Shown here one piece after another: positions 8,095 to 16,926 of a stretch of 64,000 nt of DNA (its first letter is position 1; each line of letters begins with the position of its first letter). Source of the DNA: Bifidobacterium cuniculi (GTDB lineage Bacteria > Actinomycetota > Actinomycetes > Actinomycetales > Bifidobacteriaceae). The notes under the pieces are model-generated. The model searched no databases, was not told the DNA's origin, and worked only from the letters and a program-made list of their open reading frames with translations. The stretch is taken from assembly GCF_000741575.1 (NCBI RefSeq), contig NZ_JGYV01000009.1, positions 41,979-105,978 of the forward strand. Reading direction: 5' to 3'. The position numbers and the translations under genes are program-made.

Positions 8095-8460
8095 TCACTT
8101 GGCGGTGTTGTCGCGACGCTCGACGATGCGAGCGGCCTTGCCACGCAGGTTGCGCAGGTAGTACAGCTTGGCGCGACGCACCTTGCCGCGACGCACGACC
8201 TTGATGGAGTCGATGGACGGGGAGTGCAGCGGGAAGCGACGCTCCACGCCGGTGCCGAAGCTGATCTTGCGCACGACGAAGGTCTCGCGCACGCCGGCAC
8301 CCTGGCGGGCGATGACCACGCCGGTGAAGGTCTGGATACGGGAGTTGTTGCCTTCCTTGATCTTCACGTTCACGTCGACGGTGTCGCCGGGACGGAAGGC
8401 CGGGATCTCCTCGGCAGGCTTCATGTGCTTGGCGTCGAATGCCTCAATAACGTTAACCAT
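8095..8460 (-). CDS. rplS: 50S ribosomal protein L19
   Basis: Large-subunit ribosomal protein at the 30S-50S interface, 121 residues, normal length. ATG at 8460 ([13 protein letters not shown]) follows GAGGAACACC. Family marks are [30 protein letters not shown] and [20 protein letters not shown]. It is monocistronic here: a T-rich terminator follows at 8041-8078 and a long non-coding stretch precedes it. Confidence 0.97.
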   Translation of the reverse strand: MVNVIEAFDAKHMKPAEEIPAFRPGDTVDVNVKIKEGNNSRIQTFTGVVIARQGAGVRETFVVRKISFGTGVERRFPLHSPSIDSIKVVRRGKVRRAKLYYLRNLRGKAARIVERRDNTAK

Positions 8461-8754
8461 GGTGTTCCTCGTTCGCTGCCGCATATCAGCGCTAGGGTTG
8501 GGGGCCGACCGGCTGGGCGGGCCTCGTTCTGCTCATGCGCAGGATGCCCAGTGGCGTCCCGCGGGCGTGCCAATCCGCCGGGAGTCAAGCCCGGCTGGAC
8601 CTGGTGGGGAACGGCGGTATGCGGCCGAACCATCCCCCGGCACAGCAACGCACCATCCTAGTGGAGGGGGTGGCCAGCGGGGCGGGACACTGCCCCGTAT
8701 CCTAGCTGCCCATTGCCCGCCCGCAATCCGGGCCCCAAGCGGGTGCCCCGAAGG

Positions 8755-8896
8755 ACACATTTTTCCCGACGCCTCAAAATGTGTATGCCTCCAGGCTGCA
8801 CAAACCCAAATTGTGTCGTCTGGAGACCTACACGATTTCCTGACGCCAAAAAATGTGTCACCCTCCAGCCTGGACCTACCCATGGGCAAGTCCCAT
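8755..8896. repeat. Structured repeat region: two related units with nested hairpins
   Basis: Two imperfect direct copies of a 31-base unit (8768-8798 and 8842-8872) share GACGCC, AAAATGTGT and CTCCAG. Around them are inverted pairs: ACACATTTT with AAAATGTGT (8755-8784), CTCCAG with CTGGAG (8789-8825) and CATGGG with CCCATG (8881-8896). It lies downstream of pgi, beyond its palindromic terminator. It is not recognised. Confidence 0.6.
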
Positions 8897-8910
8897 GCCC
8901 AACATCACGA

Positions 8911-8948
8911 CAGGGGCGCCCGCCGTGAAATCACGGCGGGCGCCCCTG
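8911..8948 (-). terminator. Palindromic terminator-like hairpin after pgi
   Basis: CAGGGGCGCCCGCCGTGA and its exact complement separated by two bases, an 18-base stem 26 bases after the pgi stop. There is no T-run on the minus strand, so termination strength is uncertain. Confidence 0.65.
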
Positions 8949-8974
8949 TCAGTCAGCCAGTCAGGCCAGTGGGA

Positions 8975-10672
8975 TCAGAACTCGCGCACCTTGCGGTAGA
9001 AGTTGATCAGGCTGCGGGTGGACTCGTCCTGGGCGGCCAGGGCGTCGTCGTCCTGGGAGATCGCCGGGGTGATCTCCTTGGCGAGCTGCTTGCCCAGCTC
9101 GACGCCCCACTGGTCATAGGAGTCGAGGCCCCAGACGGTGCCCTCGACGAAGGTGATGTGCTCGTACAGGGCGATGAGCTCGCCGAGCGCGAACGGGTCG
9201 AGACGCACGCCCATGATCGAGGTCGTCGGACGGTTGCCGGTGAACACGCGGGCCGGGACGATGTCCTCGGGCGTGCCCTCGGCGCGCACCTCGTCGGCGG
9301 TCTTGCCGAAGGCGAGGGCCTTGGTCTGCGCGAAATAGTTGCCCAGGAGCAGCTCGTGCATGTCCTGGTCGCCGTCCTTGAGCGGGTTCGGCGTGTTCGC
9401 GAAGGCGATGAAGTCGGCCGGGATCAGCTGGGTGCCCTGGTGGATCAGCTGGTAGAAGGCGTGCTGGCCGTTGGTGCCGGGCTCGCCCCAGAAGATCTCG
9501 CCGGTCTCGCAGGTCACCGGGGTGCCGTCCCAGCGCACGGACTTGCCGTTGGACTCCATGGTCAGCTGCTGCAGGTAGGCCGGGAAGCGGTGCAGGTACT
9601 GGTCGTACGGCAGCACGGCGTGGGAGGCGACCTTGAAGAAGTTGCGGTACCACACGTTGAGCATGCCCATGAGCACCACGACGTTCTTCTCGAACGGGGT
9701 GTTCCTGAAGTACTCGTCGATCTGGTGGAAGCCGTTGAGGAACTCCTCGAAGCGGGCCGGGCCGAACACGATGGCCAGGGTCAGGCCGACGGCGGAGTCG
9801 ACGGAGTAGCGGCCGCCGACCCAGTCCCAGAAGCCGAAGGCGTTCTTCGGGTCGATGCCGAACTCGGCAACGCGCTCCAAGTTGGTGGAGACGGCGACGA
9901 AGTGCTTCTCGACGGCCTCGGACTTGGAGGCGTCGGAGCCGTCGATGGCGCCGGAAGCCTGCAGTTCCTCGAGCAGCCAGGCGCGCGCCTCACGGGCGTT
10001 GGTCAGGGTCTCGAGGGTGCCGAAGGTCTTGGAGACGACCACGAACAGAGTGGTCTCCGGGTCGAGGTCGCGGGTCTTCTCGGCGATGTCGTTCGGGTCG
10101 ATGTTGGACACGTAACGTGCCTTGATGCCGGCGTCGGCGAAGGGCTTGAGCGCCTCGTACGCCATGACGGGGCCCAGGTCGGAGCCGCCGATGCCGATGT
10201 TGACGACCGTGTCGATCTCCTTGCCGGTGACGCCCTTCCACTCGCCCTTGCGGACCTGCTCGGCGAAGGCGTACATGCGCTCGAGGGTCTCACGCACGTC
10301 CTTGACGGTGTCCTGGCCGTCGACGACATACTTGCCCTCGTCCTCGGCGGGGCGGCGCAGCGCGGTGTGCAGCACGGCGCGGTCCTCGGTGTTGTTGATG
10401 TGCACGCCGGTGTACATCTGCTCGGTGCGCTCGGCGAGCTTGACCTCGTCGGCCAGCTGTGCGAAGACCTTGAGCATCTCCGGCTTGATCAGGTTCTTGG
10501 ACAGGTCGAAGTGCAGGGTGCCAGCGTCGAAGGACAGCTGCTCGACACGATTCTCGTCCTCGGCGAACCACTTCTTGAGGTCCACGCCTTCGGCCTGCAT
10601 CTGGTCGTACACGCTCTGCAGCTCGGCCCAAGCCTCGGTCTTGGTGGCGTCAACGGGGGGATTGATAGCCAT
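8975..10672 (-). CDS. pgi: Glucose-6-phosphate isomerase
   Basis: Interconverts glucose 6-phosphate and fructose 6-phosphate; in bifidobacteria this feeds the fructose-6-phosphate phosphoketolase shunt. 565 residues, typical length. PGI signatures seen: [17 protein letters not shown] (about residues 150-166), [17 protein letters not shown] (about 278-294) and [17 protein letters not shown] (about 404-420). ATG at 10672 opens [21 protein letters not shown] lies about 12 bases upstream. It is transcribed alone, with a palindrome after its stop. Confidence 0.97.
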   Translation of the reverse strand: MAINPPVDATKTEAWAELQSVYDQMQAEGVDLKKWFAEDENRVEQLSFDAGTLHFDLSKNLIKPEMLKVFAQLADEVKLAERTEQMYTGVHINNTEDRAVLHTALRRPAEDEGKYVVDGQDTVKDVRETLERMYAFAEQVRKGEWKGVTGKEIDTVVNIGIGGSDLGPVMAYEALKPFADAGIKARYVSNIDPNDIAEKTRDLDPETTLFVVVSKTFGTLETLTNAREARAWLLEELQASGAIDGSDASKSEAVEKHFVAVSTNLERVAEFGIDPKNAFGFWDWVGGRYSVDSAVGLTLAIVFGPARFEEFLNGFHQIDEYFRNTPFEKNVVVLMGMLNVWYRNFFKVASHAVLPYDQYLHRFPAYLQQLTMESNGKSVRWDGTPVTCETGEIFWGEPGTNGQHAFYQLIHQGTQLIPADFIAFANTPNPLKDGDQDMHELLLGNYFAQTKALAFGKTADEVRAEGTPEDIVPARVFTGNRPTTSIMGVRLDPFALGELIALYEHITFVEGTVWGLDSYDQWGVELGKQLAKEITPAISQDDDALAAQDESTRSLINFYRKVREF

Positions 10673-10986
10673 GATTTATGGGGCCTTTCGTCATCCATCT
10701 GAAGCCCCGCGCGGTCAGCAACCGTTCGCAAGGCCTCACAAAACCACAACCATACCCACAAAATGCGACACTCAGCCCGTGCGGGCACCGGATGGAGGCC
10801 AAGCTCCCCATTGCGGTAGGTCTCCCTTGAGATTTTGTTCGAAAAATGAACAATTTCTGAAGCGGAAGCAACCACAAAGGACCGCAACGCCCCCATATGC
10901 CCCCTACGACATCACGCCCGCACCAAAGCCCAGTCAGGGTGCGGCCCAACGCCCCCACCGAGCCCTGCAGCACCCCACAGCACCCC
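10673..10986. other. 314-base intergenic region between manC and pgi
   Basis: Contains the short family-A hairpin at 10830-10858, downstream of the manC stop, and the pgi leader. AT-rich stretches near 10730-10760 could hold the pgi promoter, but no convincing hexamer pair was found. Confidence 0.4.
10830..10858. repeat. Short family-A hairpin (degenerate)
   Basis: AGATTTTGTTC and GAACAATTTCT pair with two mismatched positions around a GAAAAAT loop. It matches the outer module of the long family-A palindromes and lies 129 bases after the manC stop. Confidence 0.75.
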
Positions 10987-12198
10987 CTACAGCAGCTCCT
11001 CCCTCCCCGACTGCTCCAGATGCCTCACCATCGCCTTGACTTCCTGGCTGCGTGCGCGCGGGGCGATCAGCAATGCGTCGGGAGTGTCGACGACCACCAT
11101 GTCGTTCACGCCGAGCAAGGCGATCGTGCGGCTGCCCGACGGCACCACCACGTCGCCGGCGGAGTCGAGCATCTCCACGTCGTCGACCGACCCCAGCACC
11201 TTGATGTTGCGCTCGTTGACGCTCGGCAGCAGCGCGGCCACCGAGTTGAAGTCGCCGATGTCGTCCCAGCCGAAGTCGCCGGGTACCATCGCCACGCCGC
11301 CCGCCACGGACAGCGGTTCGGCCACGGCATAGTCGAAGGCGATCTTCTCCATCGACGGCCACCAGCGGCCCATCGCCTCGTCCTGCCGTTCGCGGAAGTC
11401 GGCACGGTCGACGGTCTCGCGCGGGTTCTCGCCGCGCTCCACGGCCGCGGCGACGGCGGCGTCATGGGCGCGGTCGTCGTCGCAGATCGCCTCGGCGATG
11501 GCGTCGATCGCGTGCGCCAGCTGCGGCTTGGCGGCGCGCAGGTGGTCGAGCAGCGTGTCCGCGCGCATCACGAACATGCCGGCGTTCCAGCGGTATTCGC
11601 CGGTGGACAGGTACGCCTGCGCGGTGACCGCGTTCGGTTTCTCGACGAAGCGTTCGACCAGCACCGCGCTGGGGGCGTCGGGCACCTGTTCCGCCAGTGA
11701 CGTGCCCTCGTGGATGTAGCCGAAGGCGGTGGACGGGCGGGACGCGGCGATGCCGATGGTCGTGACGTACCCGGCGCGCGCCGTGGCGACCGCCTGGCGC
11801 ACTGCCTCGATGAAGGCGACCTTGCCGCGGATCACGTGGTCGGCGGCGAAGGAGCCGACGATGATGTCGCCGCCGTGTCGGCGCGCGAGCACGGCCGTGG
11901 CGAGCGCGATCGCGGCCGTCGAGTCGCGCGGCGACGGTTCGGCGAAGATATGTCCGGAGTCGACTTCGGGCAGTTGTTCGCGCACGGCGGCGACGTGCCG
12001 TTCGCCGGTGGAGATGCACACGTGGTCGACGCCGGCGATGGTCGCCAGCCGGTCGAAGGTCGATTGGATGAGCGTGCGCCCCTGGCCGAGCAGGTCGTAG
12101 AGGAATTTCGGCTTGTCCTCGCGGGACAGCGGCCACAGGCGCGTGCCGGTGCCGCCGGCGGGGATGATGGCGTAGAAGTCGTCGAAACCGTTCGTCAT
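10987..12198 (-). CDS. manC: Mannose-1-phosphate guanylyltransferase
   Basis: Makes GDP-mannose from mannose 1-phosphate and GTP for cell-surface glycans. 403 residues with the nucleotidyltransferase signature IIPAGGTGTRLWPLSRE at residues 11-27, a VEKPNAV motif near 186 and FGWDDIGDF near 316. There is no C-terminal isomerase domain, so it is the single-function type; manA at 60034 may supply the preceding step. Unusually, the ATG at 12198 lies one base after the 3' end of the tRNA-Leu gene on the same strand, so tRNA 3' processing would leave a leaderless mRNA. Confidence 0.93.
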   Translation of the reverse strand: MTNGFDDFYAIIPAGGTGTRLWPLSREDKPKFLYDLLGQGRTLIQSTFDRLATIAGVDHVCISTGERHVAAVREQLPEVDSGHIFAEPSPRDSTAAIALATAVLARRHGGDIIVGSFAADHVIRGKVAFIEAVRQAVATARAGYVTTIGIAASRPSTAFGYIHEGTSLAEQVPDAPSAVLVERFVEKPNAVTAQAYLSTGEYRWNAGMFVMRADTLLDHLRAAKPQLAHAIDAIAEAICDDDRAHDAAVAAAVERGENPRETVDRADFRERQDEAMGRWWPSMEKIAFDYAVAEPLSVAGGVAMVPGDFGWDDIGDFNSVAALLPSVNERNIKVLGSVDDVEMLDSAGDVVVPSGSRTIALLGVNDMVVVDTPDALLIAPRARSQEVKAMVRHLEQSGREELL

Positions 12199-12199
12199 G

Positions 12200-12281
12200 T
12201 GCGCGAGATGGGACTTGAACCCACACGACTTTCGTCACAGGAACCTAAATCCTGCGCGGCTACCGATTACGCCACTCGCGC
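12200..12281 (-). tRNA. tRNA-Leu (anticodon UAG)
   Basis: Folds as a class II tRNA: acceptor GCGCGAG with CTCGCGC, anticodon stem CAGGA/TCCTG with loop TTTAGGT (anticodon TAG), a long variable arm and T-arm GTGGG-TTCAAGT-CCCAT. The discriminator is A; CCA is not encoded. It is followed after one base by the manC start codon. Confidence 0.9.
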
Positions 12282-12320
12282 GCACCCCGTGGTCTTCCCC
12301 GCCGGTTTGGTACGCGGAAA

Positions 12321-12347
12321 ACAAAACCCTAGGCGAGCGCCTAGGGT
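12321..12347 (-). terminator. Intrinsic terminator after tRNA-Thr
   Basis: ACCCTAGGC and GCCTAGGGT pair around GAGC, followed on the minus strand by TTTTGTTTTC. It stands between the tRNA-Thr and tRNA-Leu genes. Confidence 0.75.
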
Positions 12348-12351
12348 GGGA

Positions 12352-12428
12352 TGGAGCCACTTGACAGAATCGAACTGTCGACCTGCTCATTACGAGTGAG
12401 CCGCTCTACCGACTGAGCTAAAGTGGCA
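12352..12428 (-). tRNA. tRNA-Thr (anticodon CGU)
   Basis: Acceptor GCCACTT pairs with AAGTGGC, the anticodon arm is GCTCA-CTCGTAA-TGAGC (anticodon CGT, reading ACG), the T-loop is TTCGATT and the 3' CCA is encoded. It is transcribed leftward, divergent from the AEC gene at 12555. Confidence 0.93.
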
Positions 12429-12554
12429 TGTGCACTGCCGCACAAAAAGATGAGTATACGCGATGGCCAACTGTTGCGCAATACCCGCGTGTCGGCAGCG
12501 GCACACGACCGACACCACACCGGCCGCCGCCACTCCTCACTACACTATGGCCAT

Positions 12555-13547
12555 ATGCTCCAACCCATCGCCCTGCTGTGCATCATCCTTGCCGGTTACC
12601 TGTTCAAGCGGCGCGGCCTGTTCGGCCAGCGCGACTACCGCGTCCTGCAGGTGGCGCTCTTCGACCTGGTGCTGCCCGGGGCGATCGTCTACTCCTTCGC
12701 CAGGAACCCGCACGACATCTCCCTGCTGTGGCTGTCCGCCTTCGGCTTCATCGTGGCGTTCATCCCCGTGGCGACGATCTTCCTGAGCACCCGACGTACG
12801 CCGGTGGCGCAACGCGCGTTCCTCATGCTCAACGGCTCCGGGCTGAACATCGGCTGTTTCTGCTTCCCGGTGGTGCAGGTGTTCCTGGGCACGCAGGCGG
12901 TCGTGCCGGCGGCGATGTTCGACATCGGCAACTGCATCATGGTGGCCGCCGGCACGAACGTGATGACGCAGACCCTCCTGCACATCGAACCAGGCAAGCC
13001 GCTGACGCGCAGCGACTCGCCGACCATGTCGTTCACGCCGCCCACCGACCGCGACGCGCGCCGGCTGCACCGCCGCGCGCTGCGGCGTACCGTGCTGCGC
13101 GGCTTCGTCGGCTCGGTGCCCTTCGACACCTACGTGGTGATGATCGCGCTGACGGCTGCGGGCATCTCGCTGCCCGGCTGGCTGACCGACCTGTTCGCGC
13201 CCTTCGCCAATGCGAACGCGCTCGTCTCGATGCTCATGGTGGGCATGCTCATGGACCTGCCCGAAAGCCGCGCGGACGTAGTCGCCGTCCTGCGCGTGCT
13301 GGCGTGGCGACTGCCCTTCGCGCTCCTGTTCGCCTGGTGCGCGTGGACGCTGCTGCCTTTCGACGCGACGGTGCGCGAGGCAACGATGATGTGCTGCCTG
13401 GCACCCATCGCCGTCTTCTCCACGCTGTTCACCGACGAGGTGCTCGGCAACGCGAGACTCGCCGGCTTTTCGCTCTCGGTGACCGCGGTCATCAGCCTGG
13501 GGCTGATGACCGGCGCCCACCAGCTCATCGCCGCCGGCGTACTGTGA
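12555..13547 (+). CDS. AEC-family transporter, second copy
   Basis: 330-residue membrane protein of the auxin-efflux-carrier/malonate-permease family with about ten helices. Conserved pieces include GSGLNIGCFCFPV (about residues 92-104) and a C-terminal helix pair around CLAPIAVFSTLFTDE. A hydrophilic Arg/Asp-rich loop (about residues 150-185) divides the halves. It is only distantly similar to the transporter at 1156. The ATG at 12555 has no Shine-Dalgarno site but TACACT lies eight bases upstream, a leaderless arrangement. The stop is seven bases from the stop of the convergent FemAB gene. Confidence 0.85.
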   Translation: MLQPIALLCIILAGYLFKRRGLFGQRDYRVLQVALFDLVLPGAIVYSFARNPHDISLLWLSAFGFIVAFIPVATIFLSTRRTPVAQRAFLMLNGSGLNIGCFCFPVVQVFLGTQAVVPAAMFDIGNCIMVAAGTNVMTQTLLHIEPGKPLTRSDSPTMSFTPPTDRDARRLHRRALRRTVLRGFVGSVPFDTYVVMIALTAAGISLPGWLTDLFAPFANANALVSMLMVGMLMDLPESRADVVAVLRVLAWRLPFALLFAWCAWTLLPFDATVREATMMCCLAPIAVFSTLFTDEVLGNARLAGFSLSVTAVISLGLMTGAHQLIAAGVL

Positions 13548-13554
13548 CCCGCCG

Positions 13555-14814
13555 CTAGCGGCGCACCGACTCCAGCGCCTTCCTGACCATGAAGCGGAAC
13601 TTGCCGACGGGGATCGTGAACTCGCCGGGCAGCTCCTCGACCCGGCCGTTGAAGCCCTGCTTGAACTCCAGTACGCCGCGGCCCTCGCTGTCCGGGTCGT
13701 CGAAGACGCCGTCGATGCCATAGAAGTTGTAGCGCGGCACGCCACGGCGCACGCAGTAGCGCAGCATCGCCTCGTGCTGGATGAGCGCGGAGGCGTAGAA
13801 AGGCTTGAATTCCTCCTCGCTGCCGGAGAACAGGTAGACCGTCTCCTGCGGGGTGTCCACGAACAGCGAACAGGCGGCGGGCAGCAGGTCGCCGCGTTCG
13901 CGCAGGGCGCGGGCGCTCGCCAGCCGCTTGTTCGCCGCCGCCAGGTTGCTGCTTTCCTCGTTGAGCCGACGGCGCAGCTTCGTCGTCTCGCGCCGGGCGA
14001 TCTTCGCCGTGAGTCCGTCGACGAGCTGCTGCAGTTCCGCGCTGCGCCGCTCCATCTGCTCCAGGTAGGCGGCGGTGTCGATGGAGGCGATGAGGAAGTG
14101 CGCGTCGTCGCCGAAGGCGTGCGCGAAATCGTGGAAGTACTGCTCGCCGCGGAAGGCGAAATTGCGCCGGTTGGCGGTGTCCTGTTCGATGCGGGCGAAG
14201 GTGCCCAGCTCGTCCTCGCCGACCTCGCGCACGATGACGCCGCTGGAGCGGGCCCGCTTGACGCTCCACTGGGTGCGCTTGGAGTAGGACGCGAGGAGCG
14301 ACTCCTCGTCCTCGATGCCGTCGAGGTCCTTGACGTAGACCCAGCGGTTGATGACGGTGCCATAGCCGGTGTCGAAGCCGTGGTGTTGCCACCCGGCCGC
14401 GCCGAAGGCCCGCATGAGTGCGGCGTCCGGGGCGCCGTCCGCGGAACCGTCGGAGCGGTGGGAGCGGTAGGGGTGCACGGGCCATGCGTTGACGTCGACC
14501 GCATGGTGGTGCCGTGCGTCCGAGACGATCGCCTCGGTCAGGGCGCGCACCGTGGCGGCGTCGTCCATGTCGCCCAGGGGGCCGGCCCAGATGGAGCCTT
14601 CGTCGCCCAGCCGCGAATGGGTGTAAACGACCATCGCGCCCGTCACGGGCGTCCCGGCACCGTCCACGATCCCCACGAAGGAAGTGTCCATGCCGTGGGC
14701 GTGCGCCAGGTCGCGCATGTGCAGGGTCTGCTGGAAATTGCCGTCGGCGGCGCGGGCCGCCAGGTCGCTGAATTCGGAATCGGTCAGCGCACGCGGCGCC
14801 AATGCTGTAGTCAT
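13555..14814 (-). CDS. FemAB/MurM-type peptidoglycan bridge aminoacyltransferase (copy 1)
   Basis: tRNA-dependent peptidyltransferase that adds an amino acid to the lysine or ornithine side chain of lipid II, building the interpeptide bridge. 419 residues from ATG at 14814 (AGGAAG upstream). It shows the FemX pattern: an N-terminal GNAT-like half starting with DGNFQQT, a second half with the SYSKRTQWSVKRARSSGV box, and a long coiled-coil hairpin of about 60 residues (around 255-315) as in FemA/MurM, resembling seryl-tRNA synthetase arms. It is a tandem paralogue of the next gene and nearly identical to it over the last 70 residues. Confidence 0.9.
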   Translation of the reverse strand: MTTALAPRALTDSEFSDLAARAADGNFQQTLHMRDLAHAHGMDTSFVGIVDGAGTPVTGAMVVYTHSRLGDEGSIWAGPLGDMDDAATVRALTEAIVSDARHHHAVDVNAWPVHPYRSHRSDGSADGAPDAALMRAFGAAGWQHHGFDTGYGTVINRWVYVKDLDGIEDEESLLASYSKRTQWSVKRARSSGVIVREVGEDELGTFARIEQDTANRRNFAFRGEQYFHDFAHAFGDDAHFLIASIDTAAYLEQMERRSAELQQLVDGLTAKIARRETTKLRRRLNEESSNLAAANKRLASARALRERGDLLPAACSLFVDTPQETVYLFSGSEEEFKPFYASALIQHEAMLRYCVRRGVPRYNFYGIDGVFDDPDSEGRGVLEFKQGFNGRVEELPGEFTIPVGKFRFMVRKALESVRR

Positions 14815-14936
14815 GTCCTTGCTTCCTGGGGAGAGGGCTCGGTGAACCCTCGCGGAGGGCCCTCGCGCCGGAACACGGAGGCGCGCCCGAAGGCACGCGT
14901 GCGACACCACGCGACGGGCCCGTTTGGGAAGCAATG

Positions 14937-16229
14937 CTAGCGTCGTACCCTGTCGACTACGCCGTGAGCCAACTGAAGCAGACGATAACGCCCGGGGCGA
15001 AGTACGCGGATGAACTCGCCGGGCAGTTCCTCGACCCGGCCGTTGAAGCCCTGCTTGAACTCCAGCACGCCGCGGCCCTCGCTGTCCGGGTCGTCGAAGA
15101 CGCCGTCGATGCCATAGAAGTTGTAGCGCGGCACGCCACGCTCCACGCAGTAGCGCAGCATCGCCTCGTACTGGATGAGCGCGGAGGCGTAGTACGGCTT
15201 GTACTCCTCCACGCTGCCGGAGAACAGGTAGACGGTCTCCTGCGGCACGGTCACGAACATCGACGCCGCCACCGGGATGATGTCGCCCTTCGCCGCCAGC
15301 GCACGCGCCTCGTCGAGCCGCTTGTGCGCGGCCTTGAGGTTGCTGCTTTCCTCCGCCAGCTGACGGCGCAGCTTGGTGGTGTCGTGCCGCTCGATCTTCG
15401 CCGTGAGCGTGTCCACCTTGGCCTGCTGGCCGGCGACCTTGCGTTCCATGGCGTCCACGCCCCGCGCGGTGTCGATCTGCGCCACGAGGAAATGCGCGTC
15501 GTCGCCGAAGGCCTGTGCGAAGCGCCGGAAGTACTCCTCGCCGCGGTAGGCGAAATGGCGGCGCTCGGCGGTGTCCTGTTCGATGCGGGCGAAGGTGTCG
15601 AGCTCGTCGAGGCCGATGCTGCGCACTTCGACGCCCATGGACTTCGCGCGCTTGACGCTCCACTGGGTGCGTTTGCTGAAGGACTTGAGCAGCTGCGTGC
15701 CGTCTGCGATGCCGTCGAGGTCCTTGACGAACCGCCAGCGCGGCACCGCGGTGTAGCCGCGCGTGAAGCCCTGGTGTTCCATGCGTGCGGCCGCCAGGTT
15801 GTCCATCATCGCCTGGTCGGGGTCGCCGTCCGTGGCCTCGCCGTCGCCGTCGCGCAGCCGGTAGGGCTGTTCGGGGGTGACGTCGAGGTGCACGGCGCCG
15901 CGCTGCTTCCGGGCGAAGGCGGCGAGCGCGTCCATCAGGTAGACGGTCAGCTCGCGGTCGTCAAGGTCGCATAACGGCCCGTCGTAGACGGCGCTGAAGG
16001 CGGAGACGGCGGACTTGACGGTGCACAGGAGCGCGGCGGCGACGAGCCGGCCGCGCTCGCGCACGCCGATGTAGTCGACCTGGGTGCCGTCGCCGGCGCG
16101 CAGGTCGCCCATCATGGTCGTCTGCTGGAAGTTACCGTGGGGTGCCCGGGCTGCGAAGGCCGCGAATTCCTCGGCGGTCAGGAGGGTGCAGGAGAACTGT
16201 CGCATGCGTGCCGATGTCCGTTCGCTCAC
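14937..16229 (-). CDS. FemAB/MurM-type peptidoglycan bridge aminoacyltransferase (copy 2)
   Basis: 430-residue paralogue of the gene at 13555 with the same order: HGNFQQTTMMGDL near the N-terminus, SFSKRTQWSVKRAKSMGV, a coiled-coil hairpin, and RGVPRYNFYGIDGVFDD near the C-terminus. Two such enzymes in a row usually add successive residues of a bridge. The start is GTG at 16229, which overlaps the rdgB stop in GTGA, so translation is coupled; an alternative ATG lies eight codons in. The last 20 residues are basic and differ from copy 1. Probable operon rph-rdgB-FemAB2-FemAB1. Confidence 0.9.
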   Translation of the reverse strand: MSERTSARMRQFSCTLLTAEEFAAFAARAPHGNFQQTTMMGDLRAGDGTQVDYIGVRERGRLVAAALLCTVKSAVSAFSAVYDGPLCDLDDRELTVYLMDALAAFARKQRGAVHLDVTPEQPYRLRDGDGEATDGDPDQAMMDNLAAARMEHQGFTRGYTAVPRWRFVKDLDGIADGTQLLKSFSKRTQWSVKRAKSMGVEVRSIGLDELDTFARIEQDTAERRHFAYRGEEYFRRFAQAFGDDAHFLVAQIDTARGVDAMERKVAGQQAKVDTLTAKIERHDTTKLRRQLAEESSNLKAAHKRLDEARALAAKGDIIPVAASMFVTVPQETVYLFSGSVEEYKPYYASALIQYEAMLRYCVERGVPRYNFYGIDGVFDDPDSEGRGVLEFKQGFNGRVEELPGEFIRVLRPGRYRLLQLAHGVVDRVRR

Positions 16230-16885
16230 AGGATCGCCTCGACGGCGGGCATGAGCGCGCGCAGCGCCTTGCCGCGGTGGGAGATGGCGTTCTTCTCTTC
16301 GGGCGTCATTTCGGCCGAGGTGAGCAGTTCGCCGTCGGCTTGCGCGCGTTCGGGCTGGTCGTCGGGCATGAAGATCGGGTCGTAGCCGAAGCCGTTGGCG
16401 CCGTGGGGCGCGTGCACGATCTGGCCAGCCATTTCGCCGACGGCGACGGTTTCGTGGAATTCGCCGAGGCCGTCGCCGTCGTCGGTGACGGGCACGACGA
16501 GCGCGGCGGCGCAGCGGAAGCGTGCGGTGCGCGCGTCGTCGGGGATGTCGGCGATCTGGGCGAGCAGGAGGCGGTTGTTGGCGGCGTCGTCGCCGTGGGT
16601 GCCGCTCCAGCGGGCGGAGAGGATGCCGGGCGCGTTGCCCATGACGTCGACGATGAGGCCGGAGTCGTCGGCGATGGCGGGCAGGTCGGTCTGCGCGGCG
16701 ACGAAACGCGCCTTGAGCAGCGCGTTGTCCTGGAAGGTGGTGCCGTCCTCGACGGGGTCGGGCAGGCCGAGCTGGCCGGCGGACACCAGTTCGATGCCCT
16801 CGGCGCGGCCGCCGAGCTGTTCGGCGAGGATGTTGCGGATTTCGGTGAGTTTGCCTTCGTTGTGGGTGGCGACGACGATCTTCAT
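16226..16885 (-). CDS. rdgB: RdgB/HAM1 family non-canonical purine NTP pyrophosphatase
   Basis: Hydrolyses XTP, dITP and dUTP-like nucleotides to keep deaminated purines out of DNA. 219 residues from ATG at 16885 with AAGGAG five bases upstream. It opens with the substrate motif VVATHNEGKLTEI, has FQDNALLKARF, then DDSGLIVDVMGNAPGILSA and NGFGYDPIF before the C-terminal SHRGKALRAL, all conserved HAM1 blocks. It follows rph by 41 bases and overlaps the FemAB gene by four, a common actinobacterial rph-rdgB order. Confidence 0.96.
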   Translation of the reverse strand: MKIVVATHNEGKLTEIRNILAEQLGGRAEGIELVSAGQLGLPDPVEDGTTFQDNALLKARFVAAQTDLPAIADDSGLIVDVMGNAPGILSARWSGTHGDDAANNRLLLAQIADIPDDARTARFRCAAALVVPVTDDGDGLGEFHETVAVGEMAGQIVHAPHGANGFGYDPIFMPDDQPERAQADGELLTSAEMTPEEKNAISHRGKALRALMPAVEAIL

Positions 16886-16926
16886 GCGTGCTCCTTGTGT
16901 GGGGTCGGTGACGTGCGGCGGGCGGG

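Larger units (their letters stand above)
8461..8974. other. 514-base intergenic region between rplS and pgi
   Basis: It holds the rplS leader and promoter region (about 8461-8660, no clear hexamers), a structured repeat region at 8755-8896 and the pgi-side palindrome at 8911-8948. I see no gene in it; the apparent frames are antisense or read through the repeats. Confidence 0.5.

Noticed and set aside
8168..10702. 844-codon frame on the plus strand opposite rplS and pgi
   Set aside because: Antisense to two certain genes; no motif and no ribosome site.
14815..15663. Upstream extension of the first FemAB gene to 702 residues
   Set aside because: The extra part is an out-of-frame reading of the second FemAB gene; ATG at 14814 has a ribosome site and a homologous N-terminus.
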